Shown piece by piece: positions 51,101-60,312 of a stretch of 64,000 bases of DNA. Made by a program: the position numbers and the translations under genes. The stretch comes from Batillaria attramentaria. Lineage: Eukaryota; Mollusca; Gastropoda; Batillariidae. Within the stretch, counting starts at the first letter, position 1; each line of letters begins with the position of its first letter. The notes beneath the pieces are model-generated. The model worked only from the letters and a program-made list of their open reading frames with translations, ran no database searches and was not told the DNA's origin. The DNA is taken from positions 459,501-523,500 of the forward strand of contig JACVVK020000295.1 in NCBI GenBank assembly GCA_018292915.2, written 5' to 3'.

Positions 51101-53552
51101 TCTGGGAGAGCGAGAGCGTGCCACAAGACTGGAAGAAGGGACACCTGGTAAAGCTGCCAAAGAAAGGGGACCTCTCATCCTGTAGCAACTGGCGAGGCAT
51201 CATGCTCTTGTCCATACCAGGGAAGGTTCTCACCAGGATCATCCTGGAGAGGCTGAAGACCGCGCTGGACAAGACACTCCGGGAGGAACAGGCAGGATTC
51301 CGCAACGACCGATCCTGCACTGATCACATAGCCACGATGAGGATCATCATCGAGCAGTCCCTGGAGTGGCAGACCCCCCTGTACAGCACCTTCGTTGACT
51401 TCCAGAAGGCGTTCGACAGTGTTGACAGGGAGGTCATCTGGAAGCTGATGTCTCACTACGGTTTTCCACCAAAGTTTGTCAACATCATCCGACAGCTGTA
51501 CGAAGATGCCACCTGCCAGGTAATCCACGACGGGAAACTGACAGAACCATTCACAGTACGGACCGGCGTTCGTCAAGGCTGCATCCTGTCACCCACAATC
51601 TTCCTGATGGTGGTCGACTGGGTTATGAGGCAAGCCACCGACGGTAAGAGGACAGGGATCCAGTGGACCTTCAGCAAACAGCTCGAGGACCTGGATTTCG
51701 CGGACGACATCGCCCTCCTCTCCCACAAGCAACAAGATGCGCAGGAGAAGCTGAACAGAGTCGCCGAAGAAGCTGAGAAGACCGGCCTCAAGATCAACAT
51801 CAGCAAGACCGAAGTCATGAGAGTCAACCACAAACAGCACGACCCCATCCAGCTGCACCAGGAAGACATCAAAGAGGTGGACAAGTTCATCTACCTCGGC
51901 AGCGTTGTCAGCAAGGATGGAGGAACGGACGAAGACATCAAGAGCCGCACCAACAAAGCCAGACATGCCTTTCGCACTCTGCGCCCCATCTGGAGATCCA
52001 CAGCCCTATCCCTGCGAAACAAGATCCGGATCTTCAACTCAAATGTGAAGTCGGTCCTACTCTATGGCTCGGAGACATGGCGCACCACCAAGACAGGCTC
52101 CCACAGGCTGCAAACCTTCATCAACAGATGCCTCCGCAACATTCTCAACATCAGATACCCACTGGTGATCACCAACCAAGACCTCTGGGAGCGAACAAGA
52201 CAGGTCCCCATCGAGCAGGAGATCAAGAAAAGGAAATGGGGATGGATCGGACACACTTTGCGAAAGCCAACATCAAATGTCACCAGGCAGTCCCTTGATT
52301 GGAACCCCCAGGGAAAGCGCAAAGTGGGCCGACCGAAGCAGACCTGGCGGAGGAGTACGGACGCTGAAGCCAAGGCCGCCGGAACGACGTGGGCCGAACT
52401 AAAGAGGGCGTCCCAGAACCGAATGCGCTGGCGGAGTGTGGTTGCAGCCCTATGTTCCCCAGGGAATAAAGAGGACTAAACTAAAAAAACTGTATTTAAA
52501 CATTCACAGAATTGGAATGTTTGACCGTTCACACAAAGTGTAAACAACACTGCATCACATTAAGAGCCCTACTATTACAACATTTAGTACTAATCAAGAT
52601 CGAGTATTTCACCTTAGCATACAGGCACCCTCACTGCTCCAAAACACAAGCTGGCTTAGTAAACATGGAAACTGCCCGTTTCAATAACACAATGCAAAAG
52701 TAACCATTTCTGTAGAATTCTCAATTAATCGCTTATGAGCTGCCACCAATAGCACTCGTCAAAAATGTCACTGAAAGTTTGGCACTGGAAAACATAAATT
52801 TCAGGCGCGTAGGAAGATGCTGAGAGGAAGGGGGGCCCACTAAGTCGGGTGAGCCATACGGCCGGGGTGAAGAAGGGTGGGGGTGGGGGGAGGTTTGTGT
52901 GTGTGTGTGTGTGTGTGTGTGTTGACTGCCAAGGACTGTGTCCTGCGACAGCAGAGCAGGGGGGCCCCACCACTGGTGGGCCTCCTCTCCTCTTATCAAA
53001 AGCAAGGGGGGCCCAAAGATATTCGGGGCCCCCCTTCCAAAAATCGAACGGGGGCCTGGGCCCCCAGGGCCCCCGTGGTTCCTACGCCCCTGAATTTAGC
53101 ACACCCACATATCTTGACGTTATCATGAATTTGAACTAAATGCTGTAGTGACAGTCTCATGGCACTCTAGTATCGCAGCAACCAAGACTGCAAAAATGTG
53201 TATGAAACGATACCGTACCTTTGATAGCAGCTGTGGTGGCGGTTGTCGTGGCAGTCATTTTGTCAATAGTCGTCATGTCCTGCAGCAATTCACTCCCTTG
53301 TGTTCTACCACCCGTTTCGTTCCCACTGCTGGAAGAAGCTGCAGCCTGCACCTGCAAGAAGGAGTGCACGTCCTCTTCTGTAAGCTCCACGGGTTTGCAG
53401 TCTAGATCACCGTCACCACTGCGCGCGGCTCCTTCGCTGGACATATTCCTTGACAAAGTGAGCGCTGAACTCTCCACACCCAAAAAATTGGCCATTGCGC
53501 TGTTAGCAGCTGTTGCCGCAGCCACCCCCTCATTTCCATCAAGATCAGCCAT
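35878..53552 (-). CDS. E78: E78-type nuclear receptor (NR1E), complete, eight coding exons
   Basis: Coding exons are 53552-53219, 40453-40329, 39650-39509, 39039-38831, 38362-38212, 37768-37605, 36874-36769 and 36146-35878. All have GT/AG borders and consistent phases, giving 499 residues. The DNA-binding domain (132 to about 198) has finger 1 C132-C135-C149-C152 (P-box CEGCKG) and finger 2 C168-C174-C184-C187, then [13 protein letters not shown]. The finger sequence ([30 protein letters not shown]) is that of insect E78. The ligand-binding domain (about 285-490) has the [15 protein letters not shown] signature and ends in an AF-2 helix [11 protein letters not shown]. An intron splits the fingers after CEGCK, a common position in this superfamily. 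E78 is an ecdysone-induced orphan receptor in insects and a transcription regulator that binds AGGTCA-type sites. The ligand, if any, is unknown. The N-terminal A/B region is Ala/Ser/Thr-rich and lies alone in the first exon, 12.8 kb away. Confidence 0.95.
38460..38645 (+). mobile_element. non-LTR element 3' tail fragment
   Basis: It ends TGTAAAGCGCCTAGAGCCCC, then GGCGCTATAAAAAA and a short ATT run. The GCGCCTAGAG...AGGCGCTAT part can form a stem-loop, as at 42990-43075. It lies in the intron between the exons 39039-38831 and 38362-38212. No coding part is left. Confidence 0.55.
39310..39420. repeat. C/A tract followed by (GA)n(GT)n microsatellite
   Basis: A run of C then A (about 39310-39337), then GAGAGA and GTGTGT runs (about 39370-39418), in an E78 intron. 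Confidence 0.9.
40757..40790. repeat. (GT)n microsatellite
   Basis: About 17 GT units followed by GGTGGTG. Confidence 0.9.
40889..40971. mobile_element. 83 bp MITE with GGGCCCG ends
   Basis: The left end reads GGGCCCGTATGTAAAACG and the right end, reverse-complemented, reads GGGCCCGCATGTGAAAGTC. Almost the whole element can fold on itself. The ends resemble those of the Harbinger-type element at 29449-30161 (GGGCCCGCATGCAC), and both are preceded by TCA and followed by AG. It is probably a related miniature element. Confidence 0.65.
41820..41920. repeat. A tract, (TTTA)n and T-to-G tract
   Basis: An A run, then TTTATT repeats, then a T run leading straight into about 35 bases of almost pure G. 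The same composite occurs at about 8160-8279 and 62000-62050. Confidence 0.9.
42650..43075 (+). mobile_element. LINE 3' fragment with reverse-transcriptase ORF C-terminus
   Basis: The frame from about 42652 to 42825 reads [20 protein letters not shown] and continues RHCQ...[15 protein letters not shown] before a stop. This is the conserved C-terminal tail found after the reverse transcriptase in CR1/Jockey/I-group LINEs of invertebrates. The ~250 bp 3' UTR ends in AAGCACCTAGAGCC...AGGTGCTATATATA and a TAG repeat. Endonuclease and RT domains are missing, which is usual for 5' truncation. Confidence 0.75.
44540..44610 (+). mobile_element. possible non-LTR element 3' end with (ATC)n tail
   Basis: The bases GTAGCGCTATACAAATGGCC followed by an ATC trinucleotide run resemble the GGCGCTAT-ATT tails at 38577 and 43008. 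No other part of an element is visible. Confidence 0.35.
45128..45181. repeat. (GT)n microsatellite
   Basis: About 27 GT units in the E78 intron. Confidence 0.95.
45460..46522. mobile_element. pearl/Helentron-like element with seven ~140 bp tandem repeats
   Basis: The ends are a 17 bp imperfect inverted repeat: TGGCTCCCTTGTGACAC on the left, and GTTACACAAGGGAGCCA on the right. Seven repeat units (132-148 bp) start at about 45474, 45617, 45750, 45881, 46028, 46174 and 46321. Landmarks shared by most units include CTATCATCATGC, a TTTG-TGCCTCT-like block and GAGAAAATGCCAATGT. The array ends in a short CA run, a CAGA run and ACGACGG. Terminal short repeats, a tandem core and a microsatellite next to the core are the plan of pearl-type elements of bivalves, which belong with Helentron-derived non-autonomous elements. 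The assignment is by architecture only. Unit borders carry TCAAGGTCA/TGACCTTGA palindromes. Confidence 0.75.
49195..52505 (+). mobile_element. full-length RTE-type LINE with 17 bp target-site duplication
   Basis: The element occupies about 49212-52488. It is flanked by identical copies of ACTGTATTTAAACATTC at 49195-49211 and 52489-52505. It has a ~277 bp 5' leader, a single long ORF, and only about nine bases (ACTAAAAAA) between the stop codon and the duplication. One ORF with endonuclease plus RT and a very short 3' end fit the RTE clade. It lies antisense in the first coding intron of E78. The perfect duplication and open frame suggest a recent insertion. Confidence 0.88.
49489..52479 (+). 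CDS. LINE endonuclease-reverse transcriptase (RTE-like)
   Basis: The frame from the first ATG is 996 residues and has no stop or frameshift. The frame stays open upstream of this ATG, so a non-ATG or upstream start is possible. Residues 25-270 are an apurinic-type endonuclease: TWNIRTL at 28, CETRW, a MGDLNAKVG block and the catalytic SDHH at about 261-264. The reverse transcriptase follows: [63 protein letters not shown] and the catalytic FADD at 737-740. The C-terminus has a basic tail with WIGHTLRKP and [13 protein letters not shown]. It would nick target DNA and copy its own RNA into the genome in the nucleus. All key residues are present, so it may be active. Confidence 0.93.
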   Translation: MTRAGESPREASAPTTLLTAKTKARIGTWNIRTLYETGKTAQVSQEMHRYNLKLLGLCETRWTGTGRTRLTSGDTILYSGHEDGQPHMHGVALLMTPEATQALLSWEPVSPRILSARFNSKGRKVTILQCYAPTNMADEEEKENFYEQLQAVLDKAPRRDLKILMGDLNAKVGTDNTDRELIMGKHGTGTQNENGELFTEFCTTNDLVIGGTIFPHKTIHKTTWTSPDGRTVNQIDHITIGRKWRRSLLDVRAKRGADAASDHHLVIAAIKIKLKAYRDQADRPSHKYNVHSLKESVKTNAFRCELRNRFSALNTLPEETIEEHWHDLRETWTATCREVLGKKTRQHKEWLTSDTWDLITERKRLKDLINHTDDQDDKRDLQAQYWDVNRQVKRSARNDKRNFINDLTEEAETAAGQRNMKRLYEITRTLSGKNNNPTRPVKDKNGQIITKEEDQRTRWAEHFKETLNRPPPPVPPDIPPAAQLLDISTNPPTKTEIIKAIKSLKSGKAAGPDGIPPEALKADIQTSTDMRHPLLRKIWESESVPQDWKKGHLVKLPKKGDLSSCSNWRGIMLLSIPGKVLTRIILERLKTALDKTLREEQAGFRNDRSCTDHIATMRIIIEQSLEWQTPLYSTFVDFQKAFDSVDREVIWKLMSHYGFPPKFVNIIRQLYEDATCQVIHDGKLTEPFTVRTGVRQGCILSPTIFLMVVDWVMRQATDGKRTGIQWTFSKQLEDLDFADDIALLSHKQQDAQEKLNRVAEEAEKTGLKINISKTEVMRVNHKQHDPIQLHQEDIKEVDKFIYLGSVVSKDGGTDEDIKSRTNKARHAFRTLRPIWRSTALSLRNKIRIFNSNVKSVLLYGSETWRTTKTGSHRLQTFINRCLRNILNIRYPLVITNQDLWERTRQVPIEQEIKKRKWGWIGHTLRKPTSNVTRQSLDWNPQGKRKVGRPKQTWRRSTDAEAKAAGTTWAELKRASQNRMRWRSVVAALCSPGNKED
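52801..53095. mobile_element. short inverted-repeat element (hAT-like MITE)
   Basis: The left end reads TTCAGGCGCGTAGGAAG. The right end, reverse-complemented, reads TTCAGGGGCGTAGGAAC. Such CAGGGGCGTAG ends are typical of hAT elements. Inside are a GT run (about 52897-52921) and many GGGCCCC-type inverted blocks. A perfect 8 bp target duplication is not seen: ATAAATTT lies left and AATTTAGC right. The assignment to hAT is therefore tentative. Confidence 0.55.
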
Positions 53553-53575
53553 CGATGAAGCTCCGCAGCATCCAC

Positions 53576-54310
53576 CCTGGCAAGGATACCATAAAAATAA
53601 GTTGGGTCGATCAAAAAAGGAAATGTGGTGCGCTCTAACGCTTAATAGTCACAAAAAGTTTTCGTAAAAAAAGGGCTAAAGAACAAAGAAGTCTGGAAAA
53701 GCTCCGCCTTTTTCACGGCATGCCATTCATCCGTCCACATGCACCAGTTTGGTCTCGGATGATGCTTAGAACTATCGCACACCACTGTGCGTTATCTTAC
53801 CTTTTACCCCGGGGGTCTAAACATTGATGAGGGTGTGAAAAAGCCTAAAATCGCATGCACACTCTCATCTGCAGTACGAGGGCCGGCCACTGGCCATCGT
53901 ACTTGCTCCCAACACGACCAAAATGCAGGTCAATATGGCTGACTTACCCCAGTCTGGAAATTTCTTCGCGGTGGTTAATCGCGCTTGTCGAGGGATTGAT
54001 AAGGCTGAAGATCACACCAGCCAGATCTGCAAAACAAATGTAATTAAAGGTCGGCCAGCTTCACGACCCCTTTCTCTTTGCCGCACAAAAATATACCACC
54101 ACGGGTACTGACCGTCGTAGTGGTGGAAACAGGGTAACAATGTTTGTAAACTAAAGTTCAACGCCCTCGTGGCCTGTGTAGGCCAGGAGTACTTTATGAA
54201 GTTGTCAGTGCTCATACATTCGATTGACATTTGGTATACTGCTGCAGGCGAAGCTGAAAATATCTTTAATTTTTCCCGTTGTTCTAAGTGTCTATTTCGA
54301 AGGTACAAGC
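53576..54310 (-). promoter_or_regulatory. probable non-coding first exon and promoter of E78
   Basis: On the minus strand an acceptor-like ATCCTTGCCAG lies just before 53576, 24 bases upstream of the E78 start codon, and a strong donor AAAAG|GTAAGATA ends at 53801. This suggests a 5' UTR exon ending at 53801, a ~224 bp intron, and the coding exon starting at 53576. The start codon context is TCGATGG. No TATA box was found; the true start site is unknown. Confidence 0.4.
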
Positions 54311-55367
54311 TATGTCTCTCATTGCACCCGGGAAATGTGACGCCGCGAAGTCATTTTTTCCCCCCCTTTTCTCCATGGCGCGGCTTTCCTCAATTTTGCG
54401 ACACTAATCCGTAAAAATGTGATTTTTAAGGGGAAAAAATCTTCACGAATTGCGATATTCCGTGCTGGATTTTTTTTCTCTGAGGGAGAGATTAGTGTTG
54501 GTGTTTAAGGTGATTTTTTCAGCAGGAACTTGAAATTCCGTCAGTATCGTTAACTGATATTCAGAAAGTAGTAGTAGTACCGTGTGCACGAACTACCAAA
54601 CCTTGTAACTGCAAGAACAAAATGTTATTTGTGTTTTGTATGCCGGGTATATCAGTCATTGACGGATGCAAACACAGCAGATCCCAGTCCGCGGCCACGG
54701 CGAGACTGAACTGAACTGGAACTGATCCGGCGACTCGGATGTCAGCCGTGACACTGATCGAGTGCCTGCCCAACGCCGAGGGTCAGTTTTGCCTTGTGGT
54801 CTGACCTCCATGGGCGCCGTTTTCACTGACGCCGTCCGTCTCGCAATCGAATTCGTTTGTCAGTTTAGTTCCTTCAGTCACTGAGTCAGTCTCCGGTCAC
54901 ACCAGACTTATGACTGAATGAGTAAAATAGTGTTCTGCCTTTCCTTCATCAGTATCCGACAGTTGCCGCCACTGCTGGCCGTCGGTCTTTTACTGACGCT
55001 GCCAGTGTCCAGTCCGGCCTGCCTAGTGAGTGTGTGTGTGTGTGTTGGATACATGTACTTCAAGCACAGTAGGGGACAGTAAAGCAATTTGATTGATTGG
55101 TTGATTGATTGCCGGATCATTTGATACATATGATGCGTCAAGCAACGGAGTTGAATGCGGCACACCGAAAAGCCGGGGTGGGGGTGGGGGGCTTACGAAG
55201 TCAGCTATACTGACTGACTGACTGAACTGAGTCATGCTACAGTTTAAACTGTGACCGTGCCCAGCGGCGTTTCCTGAAGAAAAGATCATCAGAAATTGTG
55301 GGAAACTGACCTTTTTTTTCCCTTTTCTTTGCAGCCATTCTACATTCTAAAGCAGTACCCCCCCCCC

Positions 55368-55510
55368 CCCACACACACACACACATACACGCACAGTCAA
55401 TACTGTGACTCGTCAATACTGTGACTCGTCAATACTGTGACTCGCCAGTGACTGACACAGTCACTGCAACTTGAGCATCCTGAACACACACACACACACA
55501 CACACACACA
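55368..55510. repeat. CA runs and a 16 bp tandem repeat
   Basis: A C/CA run (about 55360-55385), then about three copies of a unit containing GACTCGTCAATACTGT (about 55397-55445), then a second CA run (about 55483-55510). Confidence 0.85.
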
Positions 55511-55947
55511 TCACCATCCGCAACCGACAATAAGAGCAGAAAATTAATGCTAATGGCAGCAGTGGGCGATTATTCACGCTGGTGACGTCGGACGAGGGAA
55601 TGTGAGTGGTTGCAGTTGTTTCCCTTACACTGTTTTCAGTGTGAGAGTTGCAGGCAAAGTGCAGCGTGTCGGCCGGTTCATACATGACAAGAGCGGCGAC
55701 CTAAGTAAAAGCAGCCCCCACGTTATATAGTTCGCAAGACAGCCGCAGCGTGCCCATACCAAATGTATAGTACATGAACATCGTGCATGCCCGCCACAAC
55801 TTGACTGAACAAACAAGACTGATGGTCTGACCAGCTCAGTACTGATACTGTTTACATTACATACCATGAAGTGATTGAAGTCAGTCAGTTCAGTCAGTCC
55901 CAGGCTCAGCCACGGTCAGTGTTGCAGACGGGTGTCAGTTTGGGAGT

Positions 55948-56070
55948 TTAACTCTTTGACGACGGAGCGCAATTTCTGACACACGATTTCCTATAGGAAA
56001 TCGTGTGTCAGAAATTGCGCTAGGAAATCGTGTGTCAGAAATTGCGCTCCGTCGTCAGTCAAAGAGTTAA
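55948..56070. mobile_element. 123 bp hairpin MITE flanked by TTAA (piggyBac-like)
   Basis: TTAA occurs at both ends (55948-55951 and 56067-56070). The inner ends are CTCTTTGACGACGGAGCGC on the left and its reverse complement on the right, with a few extra bases in the right arm (GTCGTCAGTCAAAGAG). The arms continue through AATTTCTGACACACGATTTC and its complement. A 27 bp stretch of the right arm is duplicated in tandem. The TTAA target is the mark of piggyBac elements; the superfamily is inferred from that. Confidence 0.75.
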
Positions 56071-58532
56071 CGTCCTTTTAACACGTATGGGTGATCCATC
56101 AACGCCGCGAACAGGGCAACGGGAAAAGGACTAATTTGGGCTCCAGCGGCCACTGCCAGTGAGGATTCGAACTCGGCGACCATGCCGCGCCATCGAACAC
56201 TGAAAGTCCAACTGACTGAACGCGCTGCAATTCGGCTATCCGGCCGCCGCCAGCCGCCTCTCCGCCAGTCAGTCACTGAGCTGGCCATAGGGCGTGGTTG
56301 TCGTCGTCATTGTTGTTGTTGCATTGCCATGTATCGGCGAAGAAGACACGACAACAGCTTGTTAGCAGACTGAATGGAAACAGCTTGACTTATGCCGGGT
56401 ATCGCCATTTCAGTCACGACTACGATCTTCTTGTATTTGGTCACCCATTGGCCCGGGATAGCCGGAGAGATCTGATGCCGGCCATGGTATGCTTTTTCAG
56501 TCGTTACTAGATGACGTCACTCAGTGATTCCAAACACTGATTTGACGTGTCCTAGTCACTTTGATCAAAGATCCTCTATACAATCTTTGCTTTTATACAA
56601 TTCTTTGCAACGAAGGCGGTTGAGCCTAGACATAACGTCTCAAGTTTATTCAGACTACGGACGGACTGGACTGAACTTTTCCGGCACTGTTTCAGCACTG
56701 ATCTGTCACTGACCGGACTGTACTGGACTCAGTACTAGTACTAGTAAAGCGCAAAGAACTGAACTCAGCTCGTGGGTTTTTGTTTGTTTGTTACAAAGGA
56801 ATCAGCACTATAAGAAGTCCGTACTGACAAAATATCCGTCTGAACACCAACATATTCCGAGTCAGTGAAGTGGCACTGACACTGCATGCATCAGTCATGT
56901 GATATCTGCCAGTTGGTTCTCACGGTACGGTGCCAGCGGTCACGGTGTGCAAAAAGGGTCCTTCTAATTACTGAGTCAACCGAAAACAAGGCCAACTACA
57001 GTAAAATCGCGGAGTTTTCGTTTAATACGACCCTTAACCGCACCCCTCTTTCGTCCCACCGTCCCCCCCCCCCCCCCAATACGTACCCCTACTCAGTGAC
57101 GGCTGAGCTGGACTGGACTCGGACTGACTATGCGCATCCATCCACATCAGTTGCCGGATAAGTTAGCACCGCAGTACTCTGTTGTTCAAGCGCTAGTTTT
57201 CCGCGGAGTCTTCAAGTTTATCGGTTCCCGTTGAAATAAAGAATCGCCGCGAAAAAACAAACAAACAAAAAACGGCTATTTCCCCGCCGCTAGTCTGTGT
57301 AGACGGAATACCGGTGCGCCACCGGGGCTCCCTGTACCCAGGCTCCGCAACATTCCATCCCTTGTTCCGATTCAAAATTTGCCTGTTACATTGGAAACAA
57401 ACAACTTCCGGTTTACGTCGAAAGCTGCCTGTGAGAAAAAAAAAAAATATATATATATTCATCCTGACCGAAAATTAATCAGCGGTTTCTTGATGGCGTG
57501 AGTCACATTTTTATGGTTCATCAGTTATCGCATGCACGTTGTACGGTATATATTTCATTTCCAGTGTTCGATTTGCCTTGTCGGAAGCGTCATTGGCGTG
57601 GATTTGTTAGCATCCTCATCATTTGACCTGTTGAGGCACCATAGCACCAGCAGGGAGGGACTCTGCAGTGAGTTCCTCGGACGAGGGACGTTCAGAGATT
57701 TAGGTGGTCCCGTTCATTTGTTTCCGTAAGCCGATTCGGCATCGTATGTTTGACACACAGGCGTACAAGCTTTGGTGTCCATGCCGCTGAGTTTATTCAG
57801 CAAAGCATCCGGACTGTTGCGTACGCCTAAAATGTCAGGAACGGCGTAGCTGTTTGCATGGGCTAGTAACATGAAATCTTACGCGTCGAAAGCTTTTTAA
57901 AAAGGCTTCCATTCCCCTCCAGCGCTTCCCTGTGCCTTTCCCGAAATAACCTAGCTTTTATCATTGCTTTCAGTAGCCTAGTTAAGTTTCATTCATAATG
58001 ATCAGAACCAGTTTGTGGACTGGTGTTACTGCTAATGTGATATAATGTGTAGGAAGTGAATGGACTAATCAGGATTTTAATGAAATGTATGTTATTGTTA
58101 TTTAAGCGATTTGGTACGGTTTGGTTATACACTATAGTCTTTGCACTGTATGTATACCACTATTGAGCATGTACGTGTACACTGTACTGTAGTACAATAC
58201 ACTGTATTGTGCAGGTATGTGAGCGTGGCACTACATACCATGTAATCCATTATATCCATACCACACCCAAAGTGTTAATGAGCATAGGGGTTGGAGCGTA
58301 GCAAATCAAAGACTAATCGGTAATAACTATTTTACATGCAGACTCAGTAACCATGGCCTGTCCTACCTTCAATGCTTCATGTGTACAGAATTTGATTTAT
58401 CCCTAAGTGCACGCATGTCAGATATCCCAGATGCATCTTTTGAAAATGCACTAAGGAAGAATTATGGTGATATGCTTCCTCGGAGGGAGACTGCCTGAAC
58501 TCGTAACCATGAGGGAGGGGACTCGGAATAGT

Positions 58533-58680
58533 CCATCCGGTAGTGGTAGAAAATTGGACTTGCAAAACAAGAATCATGAGGTTGACTTTGAATCCAAAAA
58601 TTTTTGCTGACTTAATTCTTTCTTGTTGCCTTGTATTTGGTTTTACCGTTATGTGGTGGAAAAGGATGCTACAAGTAGTA
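58533..58680 (+). mobile_element. degraded SINE, family 1, copy C
   Basis: Degenerate head (GTAGTGGTAGAAAATTGGAC, then GGTTGACTTTGAATCC at the B-box position) and a body with ATGTGGTGGAAAAGGATGCT that matches ACGTGGTGGAAAAGGACGTT of the copy at 25510. It is the most decayed of the three family 1 copies. Confidence 0.6.
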
Positions 58681-58725
58681 CTTGTACTGAAACACATACA
58701 CATGTGTGCATGCAGACAGACAGAC

Positions 58726-58730
58726 ACACA

Positions 58731-58794
<64 letters not shown>
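58726..58794. repeat. (CAGA)n(CA)n microsatellite
   Basis: A few CAGA units followed by about 30 CA units, directly behind the SINE copy at 58533-58680. Confidence 0.95.
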
Positions 58795-58797
<3 letters not shown>

Positions 58798-60258
58798 CCA
58801 TGAGAGATGAAAAAGTGCAGAAAATCATATTTCAATTTTCATGCAGGAACCAAGATTACATTATGTTGCCCAACTCAGTAACTAACAGTAGCAATGTGTA
58901 CATCTCTCTGATACCCCCCAGTCACCCACATGACAGGAAGGAAGATCTATGTTCATATAGATTTTCATATAATGCAGAAAATAGTTTTAGAGATGAGTGA
59001 TACATTACTGGTTCATAGCTGTTAGATAATGCCTTTATTTCTGTATAATACGTGAGTTTGTTTTTTTACAGGTCACTGGTGACCTGATGTTAGTTTATTT
59101 ATTTATTTATTTAATTTTATTTTATTTTTGCTGTGTGCAGGTGACCTGACATCAGACAAACAACAACATGGGGTATGTTTGCAGACCATCTTTTTATGAA
59201 ACTGAGCACTGCTTTCCTGCATTTCTAACTGTTCATCTGTTGGTAGTGAAAATTGTCACTTAGTCCCTTCCTGCTTCCTCTTCCCTCCAATTGTCCATGT
59301 GAGGTCAGAGGTCATGACAGACAAGGGGTGTATCGTTCATTCTGGTGTGTCAATTATACCACACAATTATGGTATGTGGTATGAGCAGTCATTTCTTACA
59401 CTGCTGTTGGGTAAACACCCATGTAATTAGAAAGTGTACCTCACATCATGAGAGATAAATTCTGCGCGAAATGCAGTGCCTGCCCATCAGCGAGTCGTAA
59501 TTCATACAAAGTAGGTTACAGTACAAAGAATGAGCAACACTGGTAATCAAATCACTGTTGTATGGCCTACAAGTTAATCACAGACGAGGACTGTGTCATA
59601 GTACACCACGTTAGGTGTTTTCTTTATATTTTTAGCTTCTTTATGTTTTTAGAATCGTTATGTAATCCCTGCAGTGAATGCACCAGAAGCATGACTTACA
59701 CGTGTACTATGAAAACCACCTAATTCACCAATACAACTCTTGGGTGCGGCTTGTTTATGAACTCCATGTATGTCGGTATGATCCAAGCAAGTAGCTCTCT
59801 ATTCCTGACAGTTACACGTGATAAAAAATGGTCACAACAAAAAGCCTTTGATGTGATACAGTGTAAATTACGGATCTGTAAACTCAGGGCATATATATAT
59901 ATATATAGAAAAAGAAACTGTCGGATTATTGTATCCAGGCTGAAAAAGAAGCGTCAGTAGGCTAGAAGTAGTTTTAAATTAATTGTTTTCGTACAAATTA
60001 TCACCTAATTTGAACTTGTAGTTTGTTTGTGAATAATTCCCTATAACAAGTCTGTTTGTGTTTGTCTGCTCTGATTCTTCACTAAATATAGTAAATTGAA
60101 CATTGCAACTGGTAGATTGTACTACAAGTATTATGTAGCAAGGAGTGCTGTGCTGCTGTTCTACTGACCTTGATACTGATGATAGCCTCTGATGATAATG
60201 CTCTATGTCACTGGATTATAGTTCATACAGTCAGCTGTCCAGTTCTGAGTTTAGTGGG

Positions 60259-60259
<1 letters not shown>

Positions 60260-60310
<51 letters not shown>
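60260..60310. repeat. (CA)n microsatellite
   Basis: About 25 uninterrupted CA units. Confidence 0.95.

Positions 60311-60312
<2 letters not shown>

Larger units (their letters stand above)
40454..53218 (-). other. 12.8 kb first coding intron of E78, filled with mobile elements
   Basis: It joins the A/B-domain exon (donor AAAG|GTACGG) to the finger 1 exon (acceptor ATTCCAG). It contains an 83 bp MITE, a LINE 3' fragment, a pearl/Helentron-like repeat array, a full-length RTE-type LINE in antisense orientation, a hAT-like MITE and several microsatellites. No extra E78 exon was seen inside. Much of the remaining sequence is AT-rich without a visible signal. Confidence 0.85.

Noticed and set aside
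50757..51320. Minus-strand frames across the LINE ORF
   Set aside because: They are shadows of the GC-rich reverse-transcriptase frame on the other strand.
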